Shown one piece after another: positions 1-12,300 of a DNA stretch of 64,000 bases. A model generated the notes under the pieces. That model was not told the origin of the DNA. It was given only the letters and a program-made list of their open reading frames with translations, and did not search any database. Source of the stretch: Straminergon stramineum (lineage: Eukaryota; Streptophyta; Bryopsida; Hypnales; Calliergonaceae); NCBI GenBank assembly GCA_963920665.1, contig OY987269.1, positions 1,180,501 through 1,244,500 of the forward strand, in the 5' to 3' direction. The translations under genes were made by a program, and so were the position numbers. Every line of letters begins with the position of its first letter. Within the stretch, counting starts at the first letter, position 1.

Positions 1-727
1 TAGCAAAGAGTTCACTGCAAATTAATATGCTCGCACCATGTGTTAATTTGAAGATGGCACAAGTAAGTTGCACCAACACGAGAATCGCTAATCAATACTT
101 CATGTTCTACTTCTCCAAGGTTGGCTGTAGAAGCACTATAACAAAACATGGTAAAAAAAACCGTAGTCAAAATCGACTACGGTTCTTTTTACCACATTTT
201 GTTATAGTGATTATACGCCCCAAAATTCCAAAAATTGAAGTGGGAAATTGCAAAAAATGTTGTCTGCTTGCGTAGTGGGCCTGCACAAAAACATGGCAAA
301 AAGAACCATAGTCGATTTTGACTACGGGTTTTTTTTACCATGTTTTGTTATAGTAGAGTTCCACCATTGAGTGAACTACAGCTTTCGTGAAACAGAACAT
401 TTGTAGCCATCAGTCATCATCATAGTGATTCAGGAGGAATCGTAAAAACCAAGTTGTTGACCTAGGCTTAATCCAGTACCCGAGGTCTTCTTCAGGCAAA
501 GCGAAGGTGTTCCACAAACGGAAGTTGTGTAGTACGACATGCGCCACCGCGTCCACGTCCAATGCCGCAAGCAGGTTCACATTCTACATCTGTTCATTGT
601 CTACGCTGAAGTCGTCGTCTCTGTCAAGGGAAGAGGACTCATTGAGCGACCTCTGCGTTGTGAGGAGCATGAGGAGAATGGCGAAAGCCAAGGCCAATAA
701 CTCTACAGGGTTGTCCAAGAAATCCAT
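1..727 (-). pseudogene. Decayed PIF/Harbinger-type transposase, N-terminal part
   Basis: Read on the minus strand from a plausible ATG at 727-725, the frame begins MDFLDNPVELL and later carries stretches typical of plant HARBI1-like transposases: LHNFRLW, then GYWIKPRSTTWF, then FLLNHYDDD followed by W, then after the inserted hairpin (134-355) AIFKLTHGAS and LICSELFA. These correspond to the conserved 'WF..FLL..YDD.RW' and 'A..IYKLS......CSE.FAVGKSTV' regions ahead of the DDE nuclease domain. The copy is dead: in-frame stops fall after DNEQM, after NHYDDD, and twice left of the hairpin. The catalytic part would lie left of base 1. Stops and substitutions are seen directly; the family assignment is from remembered family patterns. 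Without a database search I am fairly, not fully, sure. Confidence 0.66.
134..355. mobile_element. CACTA-like MITE made of two hairpins
   Basis: The element starts CACTATAACAAAACATGG and ends with the reverse complement (CCATGTTTTGTTATAGTA, last base changed). Inside are two near-perfect hairpins with the same arms: 134-209 (loop around 170) and about 285-355 (loop around 315), separated by about 75 unrelated bases. Flanking triplets are aag (131-133) and gag (356-358), consistent with a 3-bp CACTA target duplication with one change. Removing the element and one triplet puts the two halves of the Harbinger frame back in phase, which supports these borders. It carries no coding capacity. The alternative is two separate hairpin insertions. 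Confidence 0.6.
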
Positions 728-1814
728 TGAAGCTTATAGCAAAGGAAGAAGACGCTCTCACTACATAGGAGGCATTGACGAAAGTGAGAGGTAGTTGGTT
801 AGAGAGCAATGTTTGGAGGGTGACAATATCTGTAGTGGAATGGGTGCTCTATAGTGATGGCAGAGGATGCAGTTGCAGCACAAAGTCTGTGCTATGAAAT
901 ATTGTAATGGGAACTACATTGAAGACGAAGGAAAGAAGGTCAACAGGCTTTGTTCTAGGACAAGTGTACGGAGGAAACATAGTGGCATGCGTTGGAACTG
1001 CGCATTGTGGAGGAGCGGAAACCCTATAGTGGGAGCAATGGAGGACTTTCTCTTTCTCGGTAGAAGACACAAATGTCACACTCACAAGCAAGGAAAGGTA
1101 AAATTGAAGCCACAACATACCTTCCTCTTCAACTGAATTGTTGTGGAACGCTAAGGCCATGCCTCCTAAAGACGTCGATTTCACCTCGTAGCCTACACCT
1201 ACAATAAGTGTGATTATGAAGCTCCTAGGTAGCTTTCCCCACCCTCCTTTCTAACCGCGCACGTAGGGGAAAATTGATTGAACGGTGCCACGGTTTGGAT
1301 AGTGTAGATGCAAGACATTGACAAGTGTAGATCCAAAATCGCCAATTCCACAAGTTCAACTACAACACACCTTGTACACTGCATGTCCGCACAGCAAGAC
1401 TGAAGATGCCGAAGGTACTGCACACGGCGAAGACAGTAGCTGCGGTTGAACATACCGTCAGTAGTTCCACCCCGCAAGTGTGACACAGTTATAAATCGTA
1501 GAGTCACTAACTCTTTACCACTGTGCCAAATTAGTAAGTCAAATAAGTGGTGTGAACAAACAACTCTTGTACACAAGTAGCTTTTTCACAGACCACTGTC
1601 CACCAGACTTGGATTAGGAGTGGCCCAAACTCCATTGCTCTTTCCTTGTTTTATCATGCTACGCGCATTGCTTCCTAAGACCAAGTGTGCAAGCCCCTTT
1701 AACCTAACCAACTAGCTTAGCAAGCCACCCCAATTTAGGACGTGGTAATATGTATCTCCAATGAAATACACAAAAATGGCACTTCGCCAAGTGGTGATTG
1801 GAATTGAATTAGTA
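728..1814. other. Intergenic, no gene recognised
   Basis: Moderate GC with open frames up to 120 codons on the minus strand (1214-1576, 849-1184), but none shows a motif, splice pattern or composition I can tie to a protein. It may be more decayed transposon sequence upstream of the Harbinger frame. Confidence 0.5.
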
Positions 1815-2052
1815 CTAGTGTGCCCTGTGCCGTTGCCATAGTCAAAATAAAAGTAAAAGTATTTTTCTCATTTTTTTGTTCATAAAAACTTCGAAATTCA
1901 ATAACTTTCACACCGTAGATCAAAACTTCACGAAACAAAGTCCGTGCACCCCTCCTTGCTAAGGGCTTTCTGACGGTACGAAGCATGCAGTCCACGAGAT
2001 CTCAAGGTAACAAACAAACAAAACAAACAAACAGCCTATCTTAATGTATGGA
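1815..2052 (-). repeat. CTAG-terminated ~250-bp repeat, copy a (inverted)
   Basis: On the minus strand this copy reads from a TTAAGATAGGCTGTTTG-like start through 'GAGATCTC', 'TACCGTCAGAAAGCCC' and 'AAGGAGGGGTGCACGGAC', and ends with the short stem TGTGGCAACGGCACA... wait-free form TATGGCAACGGCACA followed by GGGCACACTAGT. The same blocks in the same order occur at 2565-3000, 8733-8849, 37570-37880 and 42720-43087. It has no coding capacity. Confidence 0.65.
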
Positions 2053-2564
2053 AGTTAATAGGCTCTATTTTTCTTTTTAAATCATCGGAAGATCAAGGCT
2101 GGGCAGTCTTGCCAACAGTTTTGTCATTCAATTTAATGGCCAATCTGAGGTAGACAAGCCCATCATCACCTATCACCACTTTGATTACCAATCTAAATAT
2201 TTTGGGCCCAACTCCAAGAGGGGCACATATTTTTTAGAGGCTCGTACTTGTTTTATAAACCAAGTCCAAGTGGAATTGTAATTTTGTGAAATTCTAAAGT
2301 GGTCTGCCCTAAAATCACAAAATCTCTCAAAGAGTGAAGTCATAAATGGTTTATAAACAACCCATAACAATCTTTTCATATATTCAATGGTATCGTTAAA
2401 TGTTCACCATTAAAGACAATTGACATGTTACCCCTTGTTAGCAATAATGTAGTGATTTCCCTAGAAAATGAACAAATTTGGATGAATTTTTTAGCAAAAT
2501 TGGGGCCAAAAGTAGGATGACGGAATTAGGCAATTGGTGAAAATGGTCTAGTCTAAGTAACTTC
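2053..2564. other. Intergenic, no gene recognised
   Basis: AT-rich sequence between two copies of the CTAG repeat. I see no open frame, repeat or signal that I can support. Confidence 0.5.
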
Positions 2565-3000
2565 TATAACTTAAATTGGGTTGTTAAGTAGTTTGTTTGA
2601 TATGATGAGATCTATGAAATCGTGAGTCCCCCGGTCGTATTTAATTCTTCATACCGTTGGAAAGCTCTCCACAATTTGGTGTTCACAAACTTTGTTTTGT
2701 GGCATTTGAAAGTTATGGATTTTTTAATTGTTTGTAAATAAAAAAATTAAATTAAATTAACTTTTTAATTTAGAAAAAACATGACTAAATTAACACAATG
2801 GCGCAGGGCTACACTAGTACACCTTAAGTTAGGTTCTTTTGTTTTGTTTGTTATGGTGAGATTTTTGAAATTGTGCGTCTTTTGTTCCCAATCATGTTCC
2901 CATTGAAAGCTCTCTACAAGGAGGGCCGCACGGGCTTTTTTTTGGTGGCATTTGGACTTACGATTTAAAAGCCATTGAAATTTGAAGTTTTTATGGGACC
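2565..3000 (+). repeat. CTAG-terminated ~250-bp repeat, copy b (two tandem units)
   Basis: Two diverged head-to-tail units. The first contains TGATGAGATCTATGAAAT and 'CCGTTGGAAAGCTCTC' and ends in GGGCTACACTAGT (CTAG at 2814-2817). The second restarts with ACACCTTAAGTTAGG, repeats 'GGTGAGATTTTTGAAAT' and 'CCCATTGAAAGCTCTC', and fades near 3000. The unit length is about 250 bp, as in the copy at 42720-43087. Confidence 0.6.
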
Positions 3001-3202
3001 CGTTAGGAGACGCTTACGCTCCCCTAACAGGAAACTTTTGCGAATTTCGGGAAACGTGGGAGCATCGGGGACTTGGGGAACGTTGTAAGCATCTCCGTCA
3101 TGGAATCACCTAGCATTGCTGCTGTCTCTTCTGGAGTGTTGCCTTGCATTTAGAAGCGAGAGAATCGTCTAGCAATTTGGAATTGTGTCAATTTAAGGCG
3201 AC

Positions 3203-4792
3203 ATGGCGGACCCTCTGGTTGATTCAGACAATGATGCTCCTGGGGAGATCACTTTAAACGTGGTAAAGAAATCGGCTGTGCTTCTTAGTGTTCGAAAAAA
3301 ATTGTTGATGGATTACATTTCTGTTGATCATGGGAAGCTCGTTGGAGGTGATAAGATTGTGCGGTGTAGAAGAGTTAGGGTTTCCTTGTTTTGGTGATGG
3401 AATGCTCTTTCATGAAGCTCGGAGGTGATAAGTTTGTGTAGTTGTGGGAAAATTAGGGTTACCATTTTTTAGGTGATGGTATGCTCATAGGAAGCTTGAA
3501 CGTGACAAGATCATGCTGGTATGATTTTAAACACTGTGTAGTTTTCGGCCTTGCATTCGTGCTCGGGAAATTTGAATTTCGCTTGGTTATAGGTTTTCTT
3601 GTGGTTAGGGTTGAGAGGAGGTAGAGTAGTCTCGAAGGAATGAGAAAGAGAATTCAAAGAGGTATGTGTTTTCTTTGTAATGTAATGTTTTCAATTGCTA
3701 AATTTCACATATATTGCAACCAAGGTTGCGAAGTCTACTCTGGTTGAGGGTCTTTGGGAACCTGAGGACAAGGTATCCGTTTCATTCCATTTTTCAGTTG
3801 TTTTTTGGATTACCTTAGGCTTCAATTTTTTATTCTGTTTTCATAGACTTCATTCTCAAACTGTTAATACACACAAAGTTTGAAAGATGTAAAACGAAAT
3901 TCAAATTACACCAGAATTTGAAATTGGAGAGCAGAGGTATTGTTTCTGGTAATCTTGCTGAAGGATTGATTCTTGTAAATCGGTCTACAGGTTAGCTACA
4001 AAACTGAAAAAGAAGCGAAAGGCTCGGTCAAAGAAAAAGGGCAAGAAGGGAGTTGCAGAGGGTGACAAAAAATTGAAAAAAAAGGAGGTGTTGACTCTGC
4101 CAGACAAATCAAGAAGTCAGAAAAGGAAAGGTAGGCAAACGGATGAATCGAATTCGAGTGATGCATTGGCGGGCAAAGTTGTCAATTTTGTCATGTTAGA
4201 CGAGAGTGTTGTGTAGCTGATTAGAGCTAGAGAAAAGTATGTATACTTCTCCATCTTGTTGAAAATTGATTCAAATAGGAACTCATTGTGCCAAAAACTT
4301 TGAAATTCATGAGTTGAGGACCTTCACCTCCAGATCTGAAAATTCAAGTTGTTACCGCTAGATTATTGAAGCGGGAGCTATGGAGGAGGGGAAGATGGAC
4401 GTGTGTGGAGAAGATTTGAAGAGTATGATTCCGACTAAACAAATGTATAACAGTGTATGTATGAGAGTCTGGCCAAGTCTGATGCTTCAGCAATTTGCTC
4501 TGAATAAAACAAAGAAAATTTGCTCGGCGAAGCCATGTTCTCCGATGATAAGTCAGGGACCAATATTATTCAGGTTACTCACGTAGTTCAAAAAGTAGTG
4601 ACCCTTGAGAGGATCTCCAAAGTCCTATATCAACTTTGTAGCACGAAGAAAAAAACTTCTCGAGGATTCAAGTTGGTGGAGTGTTTTACTCATCAAATTT
4701 TGCGCTTCATTGGAGAGACAGCCGTCCTCGAAAGGCTCATTTGTCAAGCTTTGGGCAATAACCCCGACACTAGCAAGGCCCTAAGACTGTAA
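3203..4792 (+). pseudogene. Unidentified gene remnant, probably broken
   Basis: I do not recognise this gene. Several protein-like pieces lie in order on the plus strand: 3203-3397 opens MADPLVDSDND and continues KKSAVLLSVRKKL; about 3725-3772 gives a piece ending EGLWEPEDK before a GT; 3992-4216 is very lysine-rich (LKKKRKARSKKKGKKG) and ends at a stop; 4330-4420 reads PPDLKIQVVTARLLKREL; 4520-4792 reads like helical-repeat protein (VVQKVVTLERI, then KLVECFTHQILRFIGET). Intron-like spacers separate them, but I cannot join them into one frame with clean splice sites, and stops interrupt 4380-4500. It may be a decayed or partial copy of a nuclear protein with a basic region and alpha-helical repeats. 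Confidence 0.4.
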
Positions 4793-7700
4793 GCTGTCTT
4801 CACTCAACAGTAAATTTGAGCACTCCAAATGAATAGCCATGAACAGCCAAGGACCATCATTCCCGTACTATTTGAATAGGAAGTAACTCTATGAAGGACT
4901 TATACTTGTGGAACATTGACGTTCAGCAGAGGAGCCCTACTTTGATTAGTTGATACTGTGGCTGTTAGATGCTCAGAAAGATGCTCAAAACAAGATCAGT
5001 TTCGTTACTCTTGCTTCCAAGCAATTGTCTCTTTATCAGCATCACAAAAGAGGACTCAACCTGAAACTTTGCCCCGTTTCCCATACTTAATTGCTTAACT
5101 TTTAATTCTCAACTGTGCTGTCGTCCTCTGATTCTTAACAAAATCAGCAAATCAAGGTTACCGTAGCCTAATGCTCGAATTTGAATTCTCCACCATGTTC
5201 AATACTGTACAGTACAGTACAACAAAATTGAATGAATGTTGGGTTGGCGGTATATTTACCGGTAAGTTATTGGACATAATTGACCACATCTAGACTATTT
5301 GTGTTATGTTTTTAGCTCAAACTGCATCAATGATTACTTAGGGTTACTTAAGTTACTACAACGAAAAGTCCTTAGAATGGAACAACTGTTCTCTTAACCC
5401 CTAAAGCACCAAACAACATTTTTTGGCAACATAGCGATTTGGGGTGATTTACTACAATTGGAATTTTTATTTTATTTCTTTGAAATTTTCACATATCATA
5501 TACTCCAGTAGTAGCTTTAAGACCCAACGATTTTAATTACTTCTAAATACATCATTAAAAAGTTATTATATGATATGTAGTTCTCATCGCTCAACAGGCA
5601 GCCCGGGCAAAAAAAACTTCTTTAAAAATCCCTTTTTTTAAAATAAAAATTTGAAATTGGTTTTCTAGATTTATCTATAAGTGGAAAGCTTTGGATCTTT
5701 CTATTTTGATTTAAGAGATGAAAGTTACAAGGAATTTTAGTTGTGGGTAGTTTCTAGGTAGTTATGAAATCTTCACTCAAAAATAAACTTTGAAGACCTT
5801 TATTTGATTCAATTTTCAATATTTTTGGAAAAAAAATAAAAATGTTCGATGCAAATTGTTTATTACAACATCACAACCATTGGGATTGGCATTTTTCAAT
5901 TCTATAGATAAATTGTTAATAATTTCATATTTGGAGTCATTCTCTACTTCTTTATACATATTAATTTTTTCCTATATGTTGTACCATTCCAAATTATCTA
6001 AATTTTTTTCAAGCATATAGATAACTTGCCTTGAAGAATGAATCAAAAGAGTTGCAAACATTTTGAACATTTTTTCATAATGATCTGACCTTGTGAAGTG
6101 CAGTTGCCCAAATTTTTGCAAGACAACAAAAGGGATTTTTGTCGCTTCAAACACTTATATCTTGTAATCTACATAGTGAAAATTGTTGAAATTTTTTTCA
6201 CATCTTCTCAAACCATCATATTACAAGATCCTAAACAAATAAATATGTCCAAAAATGTTTTTTTCCAAAATGTGGTACTTGTTCTAGAAATAACATTTTT
6301 AGAGCATTTTTGGTGAAAACATAGTCAAGAACCTTGAGGGGTTAACTTTTAATCTTAAATTAGCATCACTCCTCAAGGCTTGTAATATAGAGCTAGCTCA
6401 AGTATAATATTTTTTTATGCACATTGCTAACCCATAAAATTCCTTTGTATTTTGAGTCCTATGAATTGCAAAAAATGGTCATTTGGGTTCAATTTTTGGA
6501 GATGGAAAAAATACATCAATGAAAATTGTAACCATAGGATGTCAAACCCTACCTTCATGTAGAATGTCTCTAGAAAGATTTATACTCAACTTTTTACCAT
6601 TTTTGAAATCTAAGTGCCTAAAGACATAATTTGAAGTTATTATTGCTAGTTTCAAAAGCAAGGCTATTGAATACTAAAATTTTGGAAAATCTAAAGATTA
6701 TATTTCTTATTGAACTTCACACTATGAACTCAATATCACTTAATTCTCAAAATAGGATTGCTTACAATTCAAATTAAGATTTGAGAACTCACACTCATTG
6801 TAAGTCAAAGTATTAATTCACTTCGAGTAATATCATCATGTCAGAACTTTTTGACACTACTTTTTGGACATTTTGTTGCTAAGGAATTCAAAAATAATTT
6901 ACTCAATAGTTGGATCACCTAAGGAACTAAATTATCTTTATTTTTGCATTAAATATTCAAAAACTAATTAGTTCTAAGAATTTAGATAGAAAATGTGCTT
7001 GATATTTTTTTTTCTTAATTTCTTAATTTTTAAAATTATTAATTAAAAAATATAAATATAAAATCTTCTATATTTTTCATCCTTATATTGGATTTATAGA
7101 TAAAAACTTTCTTTCTTGTAAAAACTAGAAGATTTTCTTTGAATGCTTTTTGAATTGAACAAGAATTTCAAGATTAACTTAATTACTTCAACCTTTGCTA
7201 ATCTTTAAATTACTTCAACCTCTACCATATTTATAGCTTTCATACTTTAATTTTTACTTCAATAAAAAAAAAAATCCAACCATTCTAGGTAGTTGGCATA
7301 AATCATGAATTTGTTTACTTAGGCTCCCATATTTGGCTCTAAAAAGCTAGTCCAAGCAACACCTAAACTACATACCTCTATAAAAAGAGAGACTATACTA
7401 ACTAATTTCATTTGACAAGGAATGGGGAGTAGGTCGAGAGTTGAGTAATTTGCTTGAGCTGTAAAAAGGGATGTGTGATGAGTGTAAGATTGGGGAATAG
7501 AGGTGATGTAAGGAGCATTATTTGTTTTAGGATAATTTGCATATATTTGAAAGTGTTTGATTGTTTTCAAAATGTTGTATGTACAATAATATGTAAGTGG
7601 TGTATGTAATGGCACTATTATTAATGTTTGAAATTTTATTTGTTTTATAGCCAAAATGGGGATTTGAAGATGTTGGAAAAGTAATTGTACAAATGGGATT

Positions 7701-8732
7701 TGAGTTGTACCATGGGGACATATAGTAATTATCATTAGTGGTTGTGTAATCCAACCTAAGGTTCTAATGTTGGCAAGGAGTGAATGGCATTTATTAAGTT
7801 CATATAGTACAAACTTTGGAGAGAATTTGTCCTTGCAATATGTAAATTCAATAAATTGCATGAAATTTGTATTGTTGTAATATGGTAGTCATGAAGGAGG
7901 TCTTTTGGAAAGGTGTTGTTCTAAGTTAAAGCATATCATAGTATAAGTGGGCATTACATGTACAATTTATAGAATTAGGATAAGAACAAAGGTATAGTTA
8001 TGATGGGGTCATGGGGTGGTGTTTTCCAAGGATTTTTCTTTGAAATTTCATGCATTCATGAATACAAAGCATTTGGATTTTATACGTAATAATATCATTT
8101 TCGGGAGCTCATGGAGTATTTTGTTGTATTGTGTTATACAAAGGGCTTTAATATTTAGATGCGTGCAATATAAAAAAATGTGGGGTGGATGCATGGTTTG
8201 ATGTTTGAATAACCTTGTGACAAGGTTGATTTCAAGGAAGGGTATGTATTCCAAAGTGAATATCACACAAAGTATTATAGTTCCTTATGCTATTTTTGGA
8301 TATGGTGTTGTGTTGGCTAGAATAGGTGCTTGTAGGCCTAACTTGGGGTGAGTTAGAAGACCACATGAGTTAAAACATACCTAGGGTAACATGAAAGGAA
8401 ACATTTTTACAGATTATAAAATTTTACATGTAATCTAAGGTTCTTTAAACTCAAAAAGAGAAGAAATTTGAAAATCTAATTAGAATATGCATAGAATATA
8501 TCTAGAATGTAATGTAAAAATGTAAAACTCTCAATTTTTCCAAGTATGTAATATACTCAAGTTTTCCAAGTATGTAATGGTCCCCATTTCTATACCTCCT
8601 TAACGCATGTAGTTTCAATAGATATATGTTAGTCATCCTGGAGGCTTTACAAACAATATTACTCGTTCCCTAAGAATAATCCCCATTTACATCTTGCAAG
8701 AACAAGTTCTTCAATGTAGACGTATAATATTG
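4793..8732. other. AT-rich intergenic DNA
   Basis: About 3.9 kb of AT-rich sequence with no convincing exon. A 180-codon minus-strand frame (7319-7861) and shorter ones look like chance frames in biased sequence. Small structures only: a GTAC-rich run near 5205-5222, and a short inverted pair (CCTTGAGG near 6331, CCTCAAGG near 6371). Confidence 0.5.
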
Positions 8733-8849
8733 TTTTTGTAGGTGATTCTCTAGGGCTCACACGTCTTGTTAAGAATTTAAAAATGAGAAGATTATTACTT
8801 TTACTTTCATCGTGGCTGTGGCAACAGTACAAAGTACAAGGCACACTAG
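8733..8849 (+). repeat. CTAG-terminated repeat, copy c (3' part only)
   Basis: Contains GTAGGTGATTCTCTAGGGC, ACGTCTTGTTA and TGGCTGTGGCAACAG, and ends GGCACACTAG (CTAG at 8846-8849). It is very close in layout to the start of the 42720-43087 copy. Unique GC-rich DNA leading into TIC100 begins directly after it. Confidence 0.6.
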
Positions 8850-9343
8850 CACATCATGGAATTTGATGAAATTGAGGTTTTGAGCATTCTCCGCGGACAA
8901 AATACGGCCTCTGATCCACTTACATTGGGGGGTAAGATATACGGTATGTTGGAAATGGCATGCGAGAATATGGAGGCGGGACCTGGAGGTGGGTCTCTGA
9001 GGCGGGTATAGGGAGGGTATGGGGCGGGCATGGAGGCAGGGCCTTATCCGTCTTATCTTTCAGTTGCGTTCTTGTGCCATTGAGGCGCGGTGCTCGCTGT
9101 GTTCCTGGTGGGGTGAGCTTGGAGCCTTCCGTCGGGACATACAGACGGACGCTGATCTGAACTTGAATTCCACCACCGTCGCTCCTCCTGAATTGGGGGT
9201 TGCGTTGTTAGTGTAGCTGTGGGCTTTTAGTAAGTAAGTTAGTCCTCGCTCCTTTTGTTTCTCTTGCCCTCGCTCCTTTTGTTTCTCTTGCCCTCGCTCG
9301 CTCGCCTCGTCGCCCGCCTCGTCGCCCGCTCCTTCGACCGGCG
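8850..9343 (+). promoter_or_regulatory. TIC100 upstream region and 5' leader
   Basis: GC-rich segment between the CTAG repeat and the TIC100 ATG. It holds G-rich runs at 8975-9055 (several GGCGGG and GGAGG motifs) and, close to the ATG, a pyrimidine-rich leader with a 24-bp tandem duplication (9243-9291) followed by two copies of CCTCGTCGCCCG. No clear TATA box is seen. The transcription start cannot be placed from sequence alone. Confidence 0.45.
9243..9291 (+). repeat. 24-bp tandem duplication in TIC100 5' leader
   Basis: The block CCTCGCTCCTTTTGTTTCTC plus TTGC occurs twice in a row with a 24-base period, directly followed by CTCGCTCG. Confidence 0.75.
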
Positions 9344-12300
9344 ATGGCCTCCTCTTCCAACAACCCCGAGGACGAGTTTCTCCTCCCGGATGATGACGAT
9401 GAGCCTCTGTCGGATGCTCCCCGTGCAGCTTCTTCTTCTCCTGCGGTCATCCCCAATTTCCGTGGCAAGGTGCCCGAGCCCGAAGCGCCCGATTCCAAGG
9501 GTCCGATCAAGGTCGTGCTCTCCCCCATGCTTCCATACCTCTATCTCCTCCTCTTCCTCCCTCCCTCTCGCATGCTCCCCCTCTTCCTCGTTAAACCTTC
9601 GCTAAACCCCAGCATGCATTGGCCTTCTTGCTCATGTGGTTTTCGGCCACCGTTCATCTGCCATCTTGCGGCTTCGCAATGCCCTCGTTCCGCCGAGGGT
9701 GCTCGTCCCTGTTGTCCTTTCTTTCTATGCATTTCTTCCCTCCCGTTTCTCTCTCTCAGGTTCACGAGCCGCTTTGATCCTCCGGGGTCCTTCTGATGAT
9801 GCCATCTGGTGAGGTTTAGGGATACGTGTAGCACATTCCGCCATTCGAGGTTCACTACCTCAAGTGCTGATTACGACATAGGTCCTCGAGCGATTCTGGT
9901 GAGCATTCTCAGATAGTTCCTTTTGATTTGACTCCTTCAGGTAGAGTGGGCGTCAGATGACGACGAGTCCGAGGACGAAGAGAGTGACGAGGAGGAGGAG
10001 GAGGAGGAAGAAGAAGACGAGGGGGAACTAAAGCCTACGGAGGCAGGGGTAGATGGCCAGAAGTCGTCTGCGGCTTCCAAGCGGCGCACGAAGAAGAGAC
10101 GAGAGGAGGAGGAGGAGGAAGAAGAAGTCTTGGAAGAGGAGGACGAGTGGAATTTTCCTATCGACAGAGAGAATTGGAGGGAGGAGGACCTAGAGGAGGA
10201 GTGGGCTGACCCTACCCCTGCCGATGATACAGTAGGCCGAGATCCTGAGTTAGCAGAAGATGACGAGGAACTTATCGCCAAGCTCGAAAAAGATGGAAGG
10301 GCTCCCCCGCAGAGACCTTATTATGTGCCTTACAGGAAGTGGTATCCTTCAATTCCCGAAGACCATCCTGATATTGACAGCCCGGAAGCTGTTGTGGAGG
10401 AGCTGGAGCGCATGGAGGAATTCCTAGTATGGGCTAGTTACATATTTGAAGATGGATCATCGTAAGCGATTATCACGTCCCTGCTCAATTCTTCTTGGCC
10501 TTGTTCTATTTTTTTTGCTTGTGTCCTTCGTGAGGACTACCAAAGGTCTGGAACTTGTGTCCGTACGGGCTTGCCTTTAAGGGCCCTTCTTTCTTCCGTC
10601 TTGCATTTGTCATTTCATTGTGGACTCTCCAGCGTGACATTCTGACTGGACGTTTCCAATCTGGGTTAAGCAATATGACTTGAACTTCAAATGCATTCAA
10701 GGCTCTTGATGCTCTCTATGGCGGAATGTGCTAAGGTTCATAATTTTTAGGTGAATCCAAAAGAACTTTCTGTGGATACTCAGCTTTTTCTTGAACCTTA
10801 TAGTGCACTATTAGTAGGATCAGACAAGTTTCTATCTGCTGTGCCTTGTGCCATACACTTCTGTTTTCAGACGATCCACAACCATTTCGAATAGTGCATC
10901 AAGATGCTTGGTGGCTTGATCTAGAAGGGTTATGCGAATCACCCTTGTGGTGATCGGCATGACAATCTGACTATCTGTAATGTATGTCATTTATCAGTTA
11001 TGAAGGAACAGTATGGGACGACCTTGCGCATGGGAAGGGTGTTTACACAACGCCACTGGAGCTTTGCAGGTAGGAAGCTTACTTCAATGCAATTTGTTGT
11101 ACTTTTTGACAGAATTTATTACATATCTATTACTTGGTTTGTTTAGTAATCAGCTTTACTACTGGATGAACGTGGAGAGAAATGCTGAGATTGGTGTCGA
11201 GTAGTAATCCTTTTCTTTTTTTTGCAGATACGAAGGTGAATGGTTTCAGAACCTCATGCAAGGACATGGAGTTATTGAAGTGGACATTCCTGTGGCTGAT
11301 CCACCCCCTGGTTCTGAGTAAGTTCCTGAATTCAGATCTGCTCATACATGTTGCCTTAGTGTTGTCAGCCTTTATAGAATTTATCAGATGTTTGTCTGAT
11401 TTGTGGTTAGTAGAAGTTCTAATTTTGTCTAGAAAATCTTTTACCCCAGAGTGCCCGAGGTAAAATAAGAATCCACTTGGAAGCTCATCTTTATTTTTAG
11501 TAACTTTCAAAACATATCTCCTTTGTCTGAAAATGTAAGGTATGATTTTGGTTCATTTTGTAAATTTTCGTGAAGCTTCTTCAATGATTTGTTTCAATCC
11601 CTGTACAACGGAAGCAGCCACTTGACCCTTTGGGCACTTAGGGGTTAATAAATCCCTTCCTTTACGAGTTATTTGTACCCATGCCTCGAAATAAATGTAT
11701 ATCTTATGCCATCCAGATTTCTCTGTGTGATTATCGTTATCGTCAAATTCCTATGTTCTCAATTTAGTCTGGAGGATATTAGGAATTCTTCACTTCACAT
11801 GTGCATGCTTCGAAATTCTTTTTCGACGTATGAATTTGTTGAACATTCTATTCTTCTCAGTGTTTTTTGTGGACATTCTGCGTATGTGCAGTCTGTCCAG
11901 ATGTGGATGTAGAGGTTACCACTGTGATGATGCATTTTCTTCCGATGTTCTCTTGGATACCTTTTAAAATGTGTTAAAATGCAGGTTAGAACGTAAAATG
12001 AAAGCAGAGGGAAAGATCTTGAAAACAGATTTTCTAGATCCAGAGGATAAGGAATGGTTGCGCATGGACCTCGAGGATACCCTTGCTGACAATCCAGAGG
12101 CTGTTGACCCCTCTCCATTCGAAGATGATGAGCTCTGGGTGAAGTACTTTGGAGAGAAGCCGTAAGTCAAATTTTATCATGCTGCGGTAGTTGTCTTTAG
12201 TTAGCTTTCGCATTAGTTCTTGGGACAGAAAGCCCACGACTGCTACATTTTAGGTTCTCATGAAGTAAGCACTGATATCTGGCGGAATCTGCAGGGAGAA

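Noticed and set aside
7319..7861. 180-codon minus-strand frame
   Set aside because: Low-complexity AT-rich region, no recognisable domain, overlapping frames of equal quality.
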